From the NCBI GenBank assembly GCA_018818125.1, contig JAHISQ010000142.1, positions 1 to 49,828 on the forward strand: DNA of 49,828 nucleotides, in the 5' to 3' direction. The notes under the pieces are model-generated. The model searched no databases. It was not told where the DNA came from and saw only the letters and a list, made by a program, of their open reading frames with translations. The translations under genes were made by a program, and so were the position numbers. Each line of letters begins with the position of its first letter. Position 1 is the stretch's first letter. The DNA is from Candidatus Rifleibacteriota bacterium (GTDB taxonomy: Bacteria; Muiribacteriota; Ozemobacteria; Ozemobacterales; Ozemobacteraceae). This document shows, one piece after another, positions 24,228 to 33,541 of the stretch.

Positions 24228-26309
24228 ATGACAACATCACAAAAAAAAGCCCGGACCTTTGTTGTTACTAGTTTCCAAGGTGGCATAGGAAAGACTTTCG
24301 TTGCTGCGGCGTTAGCTTCAGCATTGCACAAGAAAACCGGAAAGCCTGTGGCACTCATCGAATTTAATCTTATGCGCCCGTCTACCATTCTTGACCAGCT
24401 TGGAGATAGTGTTCAGGTTAAGAATAGTTTTCTCGAATACTATATGGGTAACTGGGCATCTTTGTCTGCCAGCAATCTCGCCAACCATTTTACGACTCAC
24501 CAGGGAGTCTATTATATTCCATTCTGTGGAAACAGGCCTGGCGAGACTCTTCAGCCAAGATTTCATTTGAGCGAAGGTGAGTTGTCTGATTCACTGCGGC
24601 ACCTGATAGGGCTTTTCGAAGAACTTGAAGGCTACGTAGTTATAGATATCCTTTTTCAATTGTCGCCATTACCGACGTTTCTGCTCAGTCGAGCTGATGC
24701 ATTGCTGTATGTTTACACATCACAGCCACCGTCTCCTGCATTCGCGCTCAAATTCAGGGATGAAGCCAGCTGCCGCAATGGGTTAGCTGAAAAGATTCTC
24801 TGGGTCAGGAATCACGCCGAAGATCTTTTAGAAAGCAGTGAGAGTAGACTCTTTGAGCAGGAATGCCCTGTTCCGCTCAGTGGGGAGTTGGCAATGGAAG
24901 CTGCTGAAGATAAGCTTGAGCAAAGTATCGATAATTTGTTAAAGCATGCCTTGATTATGCCCGGCGCGGGCATCGTGCCAGGCGAAGAGTTAAGTATCGT
25001 GAGCAGCATTCCTGTCGAGATTGCAGATTACCAGAAAACGCTCAGAACAGAGGTCGTAGGTGAACTCGACAAGAGTTTTGGCATATCTGATCATGAGTTG
25101 CGCGAAAAAGTAGAAGCAAAAATTGACGATGCCATGCGGCGCACGCCACCGCCAAAGGTTCGCGGTCATAATGCCGAGGCCGAGGTAAAGCGGTTTCTCG
25201 TTGATGAAATATTAGGTTTGGGGCCACTTGAAGAATTCATGCGCGACGAAGAAGTCGATGAAATAATGGTAAACGGTCCCGATAGAGTTTTTGTCGAAAA
25301 GGGAGGTCGGTTGATACTGACTGACCGTAAGTTCAACAGTTCAGACCATGTTCGCACGGTAATTGAGCGTATTCTGATGCAGATCGGTCGTACCATAAAT
25401 GAACGTACTCCATATGTTGATGCTCGTCTTCTTGATGGTTCACGTGTGCATGCAATAATTCCGCCGCTTGCACTGACGGGTCCTATGATCACCATCCGCA
25501 AATTTTCGAAAATTCCCATCAGCATGGAAGATCTGATTTACAGATTCAATAGCCTCTCGATCGCCGCCGCAGAGTTTCTCAAGCTCTGTGTGCACCTTAA
25601 GAAGAATATAATCGTTTCTGGCGGTGCCAGCTCAGGCAAAACAACTTTGCTTAACGTTCTTTCGAATTTTATTCTGCCAAGTGAGCGTGTTATCTGTATT
25701 GAAGACTCTGCCGAGCTTAAGCTGACTCAGGTAAATCTTGGAAGGCTTGAAGCCAGACAGCAGGGCACCGAGGCCAAAACGCAGGTGACCATTCGTGATC
25801 TGGTACGCAACGCTTTGCGAATGAGACCGGATCGAATTATTGTCGGAGAATGCCGCGGCGCAGAGGCAATTGACATGCTGCAGGCAATGAATACCGGTCA
25901 TGACGGTTCTCTAACGACTTTGCATGCAAATACGCCCAGAGATGCTTTGGCCAGACTCGAAACCATGGTGCTCATGGCCGGTGTAGACTTGCCGTTGCGG
26001 GCAATTCGTGAGCAGATAGCCAGTTCGGTGAATTTTGTCGTTCAGAATGGTCGCCTGGCTGATGGCAGTCGTCGTCTTCTTGAACTGGTCGAAGTTATCG
26101 GCATAGAAGATAACATCATAAAAACCCAGACCATTTTCAAGTTCGAGAAAAAATGGATTGGTGAAGATGGTCACGTGGCTGGTGAACTCCTTCCTACGGG
26201 TGCCCTGCCAGAATTTATCAAATCGATCCCGGGGAATTTTCTTGAGCAGCATGCGCACCTGTTTAAAATGAAAAGCCCCGCCGCCAAAATTGAGGAGGCA
26301 TCGTCATGA
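24228..26309 (+). CDS. fused TadZ/MinD-like domain plus TadA/CpaF secretion ATPase
   Basis: The 693-residue protein joins two functions usually split between two genes. Residues ~8-235 are a MinD/ParA-like domain with a P-loop SFQGGIGKT (Q17-T23). The signature Lys of KGGxGKT is replaced by Gln, as can be seen in degenerate TadZ/CpaE proteins, so ATP hydrolysis here is doubtful. Residues ~290-670 are a type II/IV secretion ATPase of the CpaF class: Walker A GGASSGKTT (about 464-472), Asp box VICIEDSAEL, Walker B RPDRIIVGECRG and His box GHDGSLTTLHAN. It would drive pilus assembly or secretion from the cytoplasmic face, with the TadZ part placing it in the cell. The next gene (TadB-TadC) overlaps by 4 nt. 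Confidence 0.88.
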   Translation: MTTSQKKARTFVVTSFQGGIGKTFVAAALASALHKKTGKPVALIEFNLMRPSTILDQLGDSVQVKNSFLEYYMGNWASLSASNLANHFTTHQGVYYIPFCGNRPGETLQPRFHLSEGELSDSLRHLIGLFEELEGYVVIDILFQLSPLPTFLLSRADALLYVYTSQPPSPAFALKFRDEASCRNGLAEKILWVRNHAEDLLESSESRLFEQECPVPLSGELAMEAAEDKLEQSIDNLLKHALIMPGAGIVPGEELSIVSSIPVEIADYQKTLRTEVVGELDKSFGISDHELREKVEAKIDDAMRRTPPPKVRGHNAEAEVKRFLVDEILGLGPLEEFMRDEEVDEIMVNGPDRVFVEKGGRLILTDRKFNSSDHVRTVIERILMQIGRTINERTPYVDARLLDGSRVHAIIPPLALTGPMITIRKFSKIPISMEDLIYRFNSLSIAAAEFLKLCVHLKKNIIVSGGASSGKTTLLNVLSNFILPSERVICIEDSAELKLTQVNLGRLEARQQGTEAKTQVTIRDLVRNALRMRPDRIIVGECRGAEAIDMLQAMNTGHDGSLTTLHANTPRDALARLETMVLMAGVDLPLRAIREQIASSVNFVVQNGRLADGSRRLLELVEVIGIEDNIIKTQTIFKFEKKWIGEDGHVAGELLPTGALPEFIKSIPGNFLEQHAHLFKMKSPAAKIEEASS

Positions 26310-28111
26310 CTTTTATCCCGGCAATCAAGATCCTGGCCATTCTGGGGGTGATTATCGGCATTTATTTTGTTCTTGAGGAGCAGCTCGACATCAATTTTGA
26401 TCCGAGCAAAGCTGGCAAAGACAAAGATGGTTCCGGTCGCTCGCGTTATCTTCAGGGCGTTACCGGGGCAAACCTTGAAGATCAGCTGATAGAGGTTCTT
26501 CTTATGGTCAGCTCATGTCTTAAGGCAGGCCGTAACCTCGATCAGGCATTTGAATTGGTTGCCGTCTCGACTCCACCGCCAATCTGTAATGAGTTCAGAA
26601 CTCTCGTTCAGGAAAGACGTCTTGGAGTATCGATGGTCGAAGCTCTTACAAATCTGGCAACTCGGGTCCCAAGTGCCGACCTGAGACTTGCGATTAATGC
26701 CACGATTTTTCAACAGGAAACCGGTGGTAACCTGGAAGATCTCTATCGCCAGATTGTGTTGACTGTAGCTGAGCGCAAAAAAATCATGGGTAAGGTCATT
26801 GCCGGCACCGCGCATGCCCGCCTTTCGGGAAACCTCGTGGGGTCAATGCCTATAGCTCTTGCCGCTGTCATCACTGCTTTTCATCCTCAGTATCTTGTGC
26901 CGATGCTGGAAAACCCCGTAGGTCAGGCCGTTTTGATCGTTACAATCTCTGCTGCGATAATTGGCCTGATGTTCATAAACCGTATGACTAGCTCGATTCT
27001 TCCAGAAGCAGAAGAGGCGGTCATAGCCAAAAATGATGCTCGCGCCAAAGGTCAGGCGCGTTGGCCGGTAATTCGGGCTTTCCTGTCGCCTTTGACGGCT
27101 TTTAATAAATCGATTTCTGGCGAATATTTCAAGCGCCTGCGACTAGAGGTTAAGTTTTTGCTTGAAGCTTCCAATAAGGCCATCGAGTTCTCGGCTGACG
27201 AGTATCTGTCGGTAATGGAAGTCTCTACAATCGTTTTTCTGGCGATTGTAATTTTATTTGTGGATCCCTTTTCTTTTGGTCTGTATGGCTGGCTGATTCT
27301 TATTGTGTTGAGCCCGATAGGGTTTAGGTTGCCACGCATCTATCTTGGTCACCTGATTAAAAAGCGCCAGAAAAATATCGAATTTGATCTTCCTTATGTC
27401 ATAGACCTGCTTTCATTGGCTATCGAGTCAGGATTGGATCTCACCGGTGGTATCGCCAAGGTTGTCGAGAAATCTCGCAACACTGATATCATTGTAGAAT
27501 TCAAAATGTTTCTGTCCGATACCAAAGTTGGCAAGAGTCTCGAAGAAGCTCTTGCCGACATGGCTGAACGCGTCAGAGTTTTGTCGTTCTTTTCGTTTGT
27601 CAGTTCGCTGATTCAGGCGCAGCGCCTTGGCGCTGAAATTGGACCTACTCTGCGCGCACAGGCAGAGCAGATGCGTTATCAGCGCATGATTATGGCCGAA
27701 GAACGTGTTAATAAACTACCAGTTAAACTTCTTATTCCGCTGGTTTTCTTCATTTTTCCCAGCATTTCGGTGTTGCTGATCGGTCCTGCGGCTCTTCAGA
27801 TGCAGAAGAGTATGCCGGGAGTGATGATGGCAGGCAGAGCAAAACCGCACGGTTCCGCTCTCAAAAAAGGCGTCTCCACCGGTGCAGACCTAAGCAAGTC
27901 AATCATACTTCGCGACAACTCCAAGGCGGGTAAGAAGAATTTACCTGCTCCTGTCTCTGAAAAGCCGAAATCTGTATTGATAACTGGGGAATCTATAGTT
28001 GTTCCGATTGTCCTGCCAAAACAGGAGACCCCGGGCATTATTATCGAGCCGGGCGCGATAGTGCCTCTTGGTGTGGCCTCAGGTTCTCAAATTGTCGGTC
28101 CAGACAATTGA
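26306..28111 (+). CDS. fused TadB-TadC inner-membrane platform protein
   Basis: The 601-residue protein contains two type II secretion F domains in one chain. The first (~50-235) has LEDQLIEVLLMVSSCLKAGRNL and NLEDLYRQIVLTVAERKKIMGK followed by helices, as in TadB. The second (~255-495) has FDLPYVIDLLSLAIESGLDL and LRAQAEQMRYQRMIMAEE, with the closing helices of TadC. In known systems these are separate proteins of ~300 residues that form the membrane platform for the ATPase. A ~100-residue C-terminal tail rich in Pro, Lys and Ala (from MPGVMMAGRAKP onward) is extra. The ATG overlaps the stop of the ATPase gene (ATGA), so expression is coupled. Confidence 0.88.
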   Translation: MTFIPAIKILAILGVIIGIYFVLEEQLDINFDPSKAGKDKDGSGRSRYLQGVTGANLEDQLIEVLLMVSSCLKAGRNLDQAFELVAVSTPPPICNEFRTLVQERRLGVSMVEALTNLATRVPSADLRLAINATIFQQETGGNLEDLYRQIVLTVAERKKIMGKVIAGTAHARLSGNLVGSMPIALAAVITAFHPQYLVPMLENPVGQAVLIVTISAAIIGLMFINRMTSSILPEAEEAVIAKNDARAKGQARWPVIRAFLSPLTAFNKSISGEYFKRLRLEVKFLLEASNKAIEFSADEYLSVMEVSTIVFLAIVILFVDPFSFGLYGWLILIVLSPIGFRLPRIYLGHLIKKRQKNIEFDLPYVIDLLSLAIESGLDLTGGIAKVVEKSRNTDIIVEFKMFLSDTKVGKSLEEALADMAERVRVLSFFSFVSSLIQAQRLGAEIGPTLRAQAEQMRYQRMIMAEERVNKLPVKLLIPLVFFIFPSISVLLIGPAALQMQKSMPGVMMAGRAKPHGSALKKGVSTGADLSKSIILRDNSKAGKKNLPAPVSEKPKSVLITGESIVVPIVLPKQETPGIIIEPGAIVPLGVASGSQIVGPDN

Positions 28112-28142
28112 GCGCAAAGCGCTTTTACTTCGTTTGTGAACA

Positions 28143-28640
28143 ATGATAAAGCCTGGTAGCCGGATTTTAATAAGCGCCTGCCTTGTAGGTTGCAAATGTA
28201 ATTATAAAGCACAGGAATCGTCTGTTTTTGCCTCAGACGCAAGTTTCTGGGAGCGACTGTTCGGTCTTTATAACCTTTTGCCTGTTTGCCCGGAGCAACT
28301 CGGTGGATTGCCTACGCCGCGAATACCCTGTGAACTCCAGGGTTCGGCTGAATTTGTTTTGAATGGTTCAGCTAAAGTTCTTAACCGCGATGGCCTCGAT
28401 ACAACAGCTTGTTTTATAAGCGGTGCTGGCGAGGTTTTGCGCATGGCAAAGCTGTTCGGAGCTGAACTTGCAGTTTTGAAAAGCAAAAGCCCTTCCTGTG
28501 GCGCTACCGAAATTTATGACGGTACATTCTCGGGCCGTTTGGTTGCCGGGTCTGGAGTTACTACCAGGCTGTTGACTGATTCTGGTATCAGGGTGATTGA
28601 TGAGATAACTTTTTGTTTAGAGGCCGGGGTACATGCCTGA
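28143..28640 (+). CDS. DUF523-family protein
   Basis: The 165-residue protein matches DUF523: ISACLVGCKCNY at the N-terminus, LLPVCPEQLGGLPTPR in the middle, and KSKSPSCGATEIYDG towards the end. Conserved Cys residues in these motifs suggest metal or cofactor binding, and the family is often linked to sulfur or purine chemistry, but no reaction is established. It starts 31 nt after the TadB-TadC stop, so it may be on the same transcript; no clear ribosome site is seen. No signal peptide is present. Confidence 0.85.
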   Translation: MIKPGSRILISACLVGCKCNYKAQESSVFASDASFWERLFGLYNLLPVCPEQLGGLPTPRIPCELQGSAEFVLNGSAKVLNRDGLDTTACFISGAGEVLRMAKLFGAELAVLKSKSPSCGATEIYDGTFSGRLVAGSGVTTRLLTDSGIRVIDEITFCLEAGVHA

Positions 28641-28863
28641 TCTTCTTTTTGGTCGTGTGTCTTCGCGTTGCCGGAGGTTTTGTTTTTGTACCCTGTTGCC
28701 TGTTTGGATTGCGGCTGTTAGGTTTTGTTAAAAAAACGCTAAAAAATCGCAGTCAAACCCCTTCTTGGAGCGACTTCTCGCGGTACAACGACTTTTTTTT
28801 TCGCCGCCGCCAGCTTGCTAGCCCCAAACCCTGAGTGTACGCCGATTTGCGCAATAAAAAGCG

Positions 28864-28892
28864 TTGACCTTCGTAGTTTCCTTTGTTATTAT
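28864..28892 (+). promoter_or_regulatory. sigma70-type promoter of the small membrane protein
   Basis: TTGACC (28864-28869) and TATTAT (28887-28892) are 17 bp apart, in the 302-nt gap before the gene at 28943. The rest of that gap (28641-28860) holds no gene or RNA that I recognise, only a T-rich tract near 28793. Confidence 0.65.
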
Positions 28893-28942
28893 CGGCAACA
28901 ACTTAACAAAAATTTACAAAACATGCCTGGGGAAAGCTAGAG

Positions 28943-29509
28943 ATGGGATTTCTGAGCAGTTTTAGGGTCATGAAGATTGAAGATCATGACGGCGATAGCA
29001 TTGTCTTCAGAACTTCGCGAGTATGTGTTCTTCTTGGCGCACTTTTTGTTATTGCCGGAGTTGGAATAATTTTTCGATTACTCGGCGATAAACAGTTCTT
29101 TTCTCTGTTTACATTTTGCATGGTCTGCCTTGCTGTTTCTGCGGCATTCATTCTGCTCGGGCTGGTGCTTGTCACCTATCGAAAAAATGTCAGCATCAGC
29201 AGGTCACAACGAAAAATCGCTTTGCTGGAATCGAGCATTCTCGGGGTGCGCTCAACCGCATACCACTTTGATGATTTAATGAATATAGAGTTGACCAGAG
29301 CGTCAGAATGTTTCCTTACCAATACAGCGAATATCTGGGAAGTAAAGATTTTTATAAACCATGGTGACGATTTTTCGGTAGAAAAAGTCTTTTCATCAAT
29401 CTGCACACGTGAGGCCAGGCTTGCCGCCGATACTATCGCCTGTGCAACAGGCAAAGAGCTTGTGATAAGCTGTATGCCAGAAGAGCGGCTAATTCTTCGT
29501 CGGGTCTGA
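28943..29509 (+). CDS. two-helix membrane protein, unknown function
   Basis: The 188-residue protein has two adjacent hydrophobic segments, ~29-50 (VLLGALFVIAGVGIIFRLL) and ~57-78 (MVCLAVSAAFILLGLVLVTY), with a ~110-residue soluble tail after the second. It looks like the PH-like or small membrane-domain proteins of unknown role that follow a helical hairpin, but I cannot name it. A GGGGAAAG ribosome site and its own promoter support it as a separate gene. Its stop TGA and the stop of the convergent SLH gene abut in the palindrome TGATCA (29507-29512). Confidence 0.65.
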   Translation: MGFLSSFRVMKIEDHDGDSIVFRTSRVCVLLGALFVIAGVGIIFRLLGDKQFFSLFTFCMVCLAVSAAFILLGLVLVTYRKNVSISRSQRKIALLESSILGVRSTAYHFDDLMNIELTRASECFLTNTANIWEVKIFINHGDDFSVEKVFSSICTREARLAADTIACATGKELVISCMPEERLILRRV

Positions 29510-30727
29510 TCAGCGCTTGTTGGCGCTCAGTATCTGATGAATCTTTTCTTTTTTTGCCCTGATTAGTGCTTTAAACGCCTCTATGTCGGATTTGACGGCG
29601 AGTCGATCCTTTTTTTCTTCGACTGGCGCAGCAATTGAAGCAAACTTTAGAACTTCGTTGAGAAGTTTGGCGGCCTCATACCAGGTAACACTTTCATTGC
29701 CAGCAAATCTGCCGTCGTTATAACCAAGAGTCAGACCGCAGCCGGCAAGTTTTATGAGCGCCTCAAATTCGGGTTGCTCAATACTGATGTCACGATAATT
29801 GATTTTCTGTGCGACCAGCCGTTCTCGTGCAAAGCTGTCAAGAACGTATTCGAGTGCCAGTGCCAGATGGCGGCGGCGACTGAAGGAATCACCCTGATTG
29901 TCGGTGAAAATTGTCTTGATTTGGATCTGGTCAATTTCTTTGCCAGCGCGTCCAAAAATACCGTTAAGCATTTCGGTGAGATCGGATACGGTGACAAAAG
30001 AATCACCGTCAAAACTTGGCCTGAGAATCAGCTTGTCGAATGCGCCGCGCTGTGTGAGGTTCTCAATGGTTTCCATTATTGGGTGGCTAAGCGGAACGTC
30101 AATAAAACTAAGCTTATCGGCTGGTCTTTTGCCCATCATCTCTGATGAAACTGCTTCGTAAAATCTATAAAGAAAGAAAGTCGCTTCGCGCTTGGACAGG
30201 CTTCTATTCTTTCCAAGTGTGCCATCGGGATAGCCTCTGACAATATATTTGCTCTGCAGCCATGCTATTGATCTGGAGTATTTGTCAGCTATTCTGTAGT
30301 CGCGATAATTCACAGCCTCTCCATCGGTAAGGCTTATAACGTCTTTTCCTGCAAGCATTATTGAGGCGCGCGCCAGAGTTTCTAATGCTGTAGAGCGCGA
30401 GATATTGCCGGAGCCAGCGCGACCTGTCACTATGCCTGCTCTGGTAAGTTCTCGAGCATCTGCTGATTCCAGAGCACCAAGCAGCATCATTACCTGGGCG
30501 AGATTTTCTGCAAAGTCTGCAGAAGTGATTTTACGGTTTAATGAAGCTTTACTCAGCTGTTGTGGTGATATTAGGCCAATTTCACAGCCAAGTCTGAGTT
30601 CGCGTGGCATGCGCCCATGTTCACCGCTGGCTAGAACCATGTTGAGCAGGCCATTCCCGCCAAACAAGGCAATAAGGAGTATGGCCAGCATGGCTCCGGT
30701 TAAAAAATAATTGTTTGCCAGTTTCAT
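29510..30727 (-). CDS. SLH-domain surface protein
   Basis: The 405-residue protein has one N-terminal hydrophobic segment (residues ~7-32) and then S-layer-homology-like units. One has YSRSIAWLQSKYIVRGYPDGTLGKNRSLSKREATFFLYRF, with SFIDVPLSHPIMETIENL after it. Others are weaker (TADFAENLAQVMMLLGAL, and CGLTLGYNDGRFAGNESVTWYEAAKLL near the end). SLH domains bind cell-wall polymers or, in two-membrane bacteria, can link the outer membrane to peptidoglycan. A Lys-rich helix closes the C-terminus. GGAG lies 9 nt before the ATG. It is transcribed away from the M16 protease gene. Confidence 0.75.
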   Translation of the reverse strand: MKLANNYFLTGAMLAILLIALFGGNGLLNMVLASGEHGRMPRELRLGCEIGLISPQQLSKASLNRKITSADFAENLAQVMMLLGALESADARELTRAGIVTGRAGSGNISRSTALETLARASIMLAGKDVISLTDGEAVNYRDYRIADKYSRSIAWLQSKYIVRGYPDGTLGKNRSLSKREATFFLYRFYEAVSSEMMGKRPADKLSFIDVPLSHPIMETIENLTQRGAFDKLILRPSFDGDSFVTVSDLTEMLNGIFGRAGKEIDQIQIKTIFTDNQGDSFSRRRHLALALEYVLDSFARERLVAQKINYRDISIEQPEFEALIKLAGCGLTLGYNDGRFAGNESVTWYEAAKLLNEVLKFASIAAPVEEKKDRLAVKSDIEAFKALIRAKKEKIHQILSANKR

Positions 30728-30901
30728 TGTTTGCGCTCCATCTGTTTATATCTTGCTTCTAATATCGGCATCTGGCCTTGTGACTCTTAGAGCAGAAGAA
30801 TAATCTCCTCCTTGCTAGGCTTGCTGCATGGCAGCGCGAAAGGCTGGCTGTATACCACGAATGATGATAGAATGTCGAAAAAGTCACGCAGGAGACAAAT
30901 A

Positions 30902-33451
30902 ATGAAAGCCGTTGCAAAGATGGTTGCAGCATTTTTATTGCTGAGTGCGCTGGCAGTATCCGCTGCCGGTGGCGAGTCGCTTGGTCAGGTGTTTACTCTG
31001 GATAATGGACTGAAAGTTTTTATTAAACCAGTTCACTCGGCCCCAATAGTTGCGCTCAACATCTGGACGAAAGTTGGTTCGGTGAATGAGGAGCCGGGTG
31101 AAGAAGGTTACAGCCATCTCATTGAACATATGATGTTCAAGGGAACCGCGACTTTTCCTTCTGGAGCGCTTAACAATGAAATAAAAAAGATGGGTGCTCA
31201 GCAGAACGCCTTTACAGCAAACGATTATACCAGTTATTACCTGGTTGGAGCTTCAGAGTATTTTGATAAAATGATGCAGCTCCAGGCCGATGCGGTTTTG
31301 AATAGCTCATTCGATGCAGAAGAACTCAATAAAGAAACCCAGGTAGTCATTGAGGAGTTGCGTATGAGTCTTGATAACCCGAGTGACCGAATTGTAGAGT
31401 TGATTATGGAAGAAGCCTTTCAGATTCATCCTTACCGTCATCCGATTGTGGGTTATAAAAAGAATCTTGAAGAAGTGACTCGCGAAAAACTCTACGCGTT
31501 TTACAAGAAGTTCTATGTTCCAGGCAATATGTGGGTCGTAATTGTTGGTGATGTAAAAATAGAATCGGCGCTGGAGTCTGTTCGTAAATACATGGGGTTT
31601 GCTCCCCTGGCTGCTGTGCCATCTCAACAGATCGTAGAAGAGCCTCCTCAGGAAAGCATCCGCACAAAAATAGAATATGCAGACCTGCAGCATGCCTATG
31701 TCAGAATGGGCTGGAAGGTTCCTGGCATTAAGAGCGCCGATCGTTTTCCGCTTTATGTTATTGCCAGACTAATTGGTGGTGGCATGTCGAGCTGGTTATG
31801 GCGCGAACTGGTAGAGCGTGAACAATTAGCTGTTTCTGCTGGTGCCAGCTATTATTCGAGCCAGTTTCCCATGCTTTTTCAGGTAGGTGGAGTCACTTCT
31901 CAGAGTAAGGTCAGGGCTTTTCTGGAATCTGCCCGCAAGATCGTATATCGCGTGCGCAACGGCGAAATTGACGAGGCTGAGCTGGAAAAAGCCAAGCAGC
32001 AGATAATCGCCGAAGATATCTTTGATCGAGAGACAGCAGAAAATCAGGCTACCAATTATGGTCATTTTGCAATGCTCTCCGATGTTGAAGATGCAGACAA
32101 ATTTGTTGAAAATATTCGCAAAGTGACGATTGACAGTATCGTCGAGACTGCCGCAAAGTATTTCACTGATGCCAATCTGACAATTGCCAGGCTTGAACCA
32201 GAACCACCATTGCCAGATGCCGTTCCTGAGATGATCACTCTAGATAACGGCATCAGGCTTATATTAAAGCAGAATAACACTTCGCCCCTGGTCGCGATTT
32301 CTGTGAAGATTGCAGCCGGTGGCCTGATAGAAGAGCGTCGCGAAGCTGGTCTGGCAAATATGGTTGCTGAAATGTTGCCACGTGGTGCCAATGGCATGAA
32401 CAATGAAGAGATAGCTGAAAAATTCGAGAGCATGGGCTCAAAGTTCTCGGTGCAGGCAAGCAAGAGCTATGTTTCCTTTGACCTGCAATGCCTCTCGGAA
32501 AATTTTATGCCTTCATTTGATTTGTTACTAGGCATTCTTGATAAACCTGATTTTCCGTCTTCTGAAGTTGATAAGCTGAAAAAGCAGGTTGAAGACTGGA
32601 TAAAGGCCGATGAAGACGATTTGTATAAATACACTTCCCAAGGCGCACTTGAGGTGCTGTTTCCAGATACTCCGGTAGGGTATTCAGCTTTTGGCAAAAT
32701 CGATGATGTGAGTCGAATAAAAATACAGGCTCTCAAGGAATTTCACAAAAAACACTATGTTGGCGCTAACATGGTGGTGGCAATTGTTGGTGATTTTTAT
32801 TCGCGAGAACTCAAAGAGTCATTGTTGCAGGGACTAGGGCGTTTTCCGCAGGGTAAGGCCAATGAGTTTAAGGAATTTAAACTCAAAGACGTCATTGAGC
32901 CGATAAAGGTTAACCTGCAGAAAAACCGCGAACAGGCTCAAATCATCTATGCATCAAGAACCTTTGCAGCAAAAGATGAAAAAACAGCTCCGATGGCAAT
33001 CGCCACAACGATTCTTTCTGGCAGCATGTCTTCACGATTTTTTAAGAATCTGCGTGCGAAAGATTCTCTGGCATACTCGACCTGGGCATTCAATGTTGGA
33101 ATGGTAAATGGTGGCTATTTCCTGGCTTCAATCAGCACCGCTGCATCAAAAGTTGCTACTGCTACGCTGAGACTTAAACAGGAGATTGATCTTTTTCGCG
33201 ATGAAGGCTTTACTGATGAAGAATTTGCTGATGCAAAAAAATATATTATAGGGCAATACGCGCTGACTTTTGTTGATAATCGCTCAATGGCCGACAACTA
33301 TGCGTCTGACGAGTTTTTCGGCAAGGGGTTCGATTTTTATCGCAAGTATCCTGACACGATAAATGCAGTTACTCGTGAACAGGTGACAGAAGTTGCCAAG
33401 TCTTATCTGCTGGCCAGCGGTTCTTATAGTCTGGCTATTACCCAACCCTGA
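30902..33451 (+). CDS. two-domain M16-family zinc protease, periplasmic
   Basis: The 849-residue protein (from ATG 30902, with GGAG 7 nt upstream) starts with a signal peptide (MVAAFLLLSALAVSAAG) and contains two M16 halves. The N-terminal half is catalytic: HLIEH at residues 72-76 with a downstream Glu near 151 (VIEELRMS). The C-terminal half (from ~450) has the fold but the equivalent motif is lost (LANMVAEMLPRG); it keeps the Arg/Tyr-type RAKDSLAYS segment, typical of the inactive half in the processing-protease pattern. Such enzymes degrade short peptides or leader fragments in the periplasm. It has a bidirectional terminator downstream and is alone in its unit. Confidence 0.92.
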   Translation: MKAVAKMVAAFLLLSALAVSAAGGESLGQVFTLDNGLKVFIKPVHSAPIVALNIWTKVGSVNEEPGEEGYSHLIEHMMFKGTATFPSGALNNEIKKMGAQQNAFTANDYTSYYLVGASEYFDKMMQLQADAVLNSSFDAEELNKETQVVIEELRMSLDNPSDRIVELIMEEAFQIHPYRHPIVGYKKNLEEVTREKLYAFYKKFYVPGNMWVVIVGDVKIESALESVRKYMGFAPLAAVPSQQIVEEPPQESIRTKIEYADLQHAYVRMGWKVPGIKSADRFPLYVIARLIGGGMSSWLWRELVEREQLAVSAGASYYSSQFPMLFQVGGVTSQSKVRAFLESARKIVYRVRNGEIDEAELEKAKQQIIAEDIFDRETAENQATNYGHFAMLSDVEDADKFVENIRKVTIDSIVETAAKYFTDANLTIARLEPEPPLPDAVPEMITLDNGIRLILKQNNTSPLVAISVKIAAGGLIEERREAGLANMVAEMLPRGANGMNNEEIAEKFESMGSKFSVQASKSYVSFDLQCLSENFMPSFDLLLGILDKPDFPSSEVDKLKKQVEDWIKADEDDLYKYTSQGALEVLFPDTPVGYSAFGKIDDVSRIKIQALKEFHKKHYVGANMVVAIVGDFYSRELKESLLQGLGRFPQGKANEFKEFKLKDVIEPIKVNLQKNREQAQIIYASRTFAAKDEKTAPMAIATTILSGSMSSRFFKNLRAKDSLAYSTWAFNVGMVNGGYFLASISTAASKVATATLRLKQEIDLFRDEGFTDEEFADAKKYIIGQYALTFVDNRSMADNYASDEFFGKGFDFYRKYPDTINAVTREQVTEVAKSYLLASGSYSLAITQP

Positions 33452-33473
33452 GTTTGGTGGAGCGGCAAATAAA

Positions 33474-33510
33474 AACCGGCATTCAGCTGAATTCGCTGAG
33501 TGCCGGTTTT
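33474..33510. terminator. bidirectional terminator between the M16 protease and the murC unit
   Basis: AACCGGCATTCAGC pairs with GCTGAGTGCCGGTT (one G-T pair) around a 6-nt loop. The plus strand ends in TTTT and the minus strand in a T run complementary to AAAAA at 33471-33475. Confidence 0.85.
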
Positions 33511-33541
33511 GGTTATACCAACTAAAACATTTTAATTGAAT

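Noticed and set aside
30812..30901. Upstream extension of the M16 protease gene
   Set aside because: The signal peptide begins at the ATG at 30902, which has its own GGAG site.
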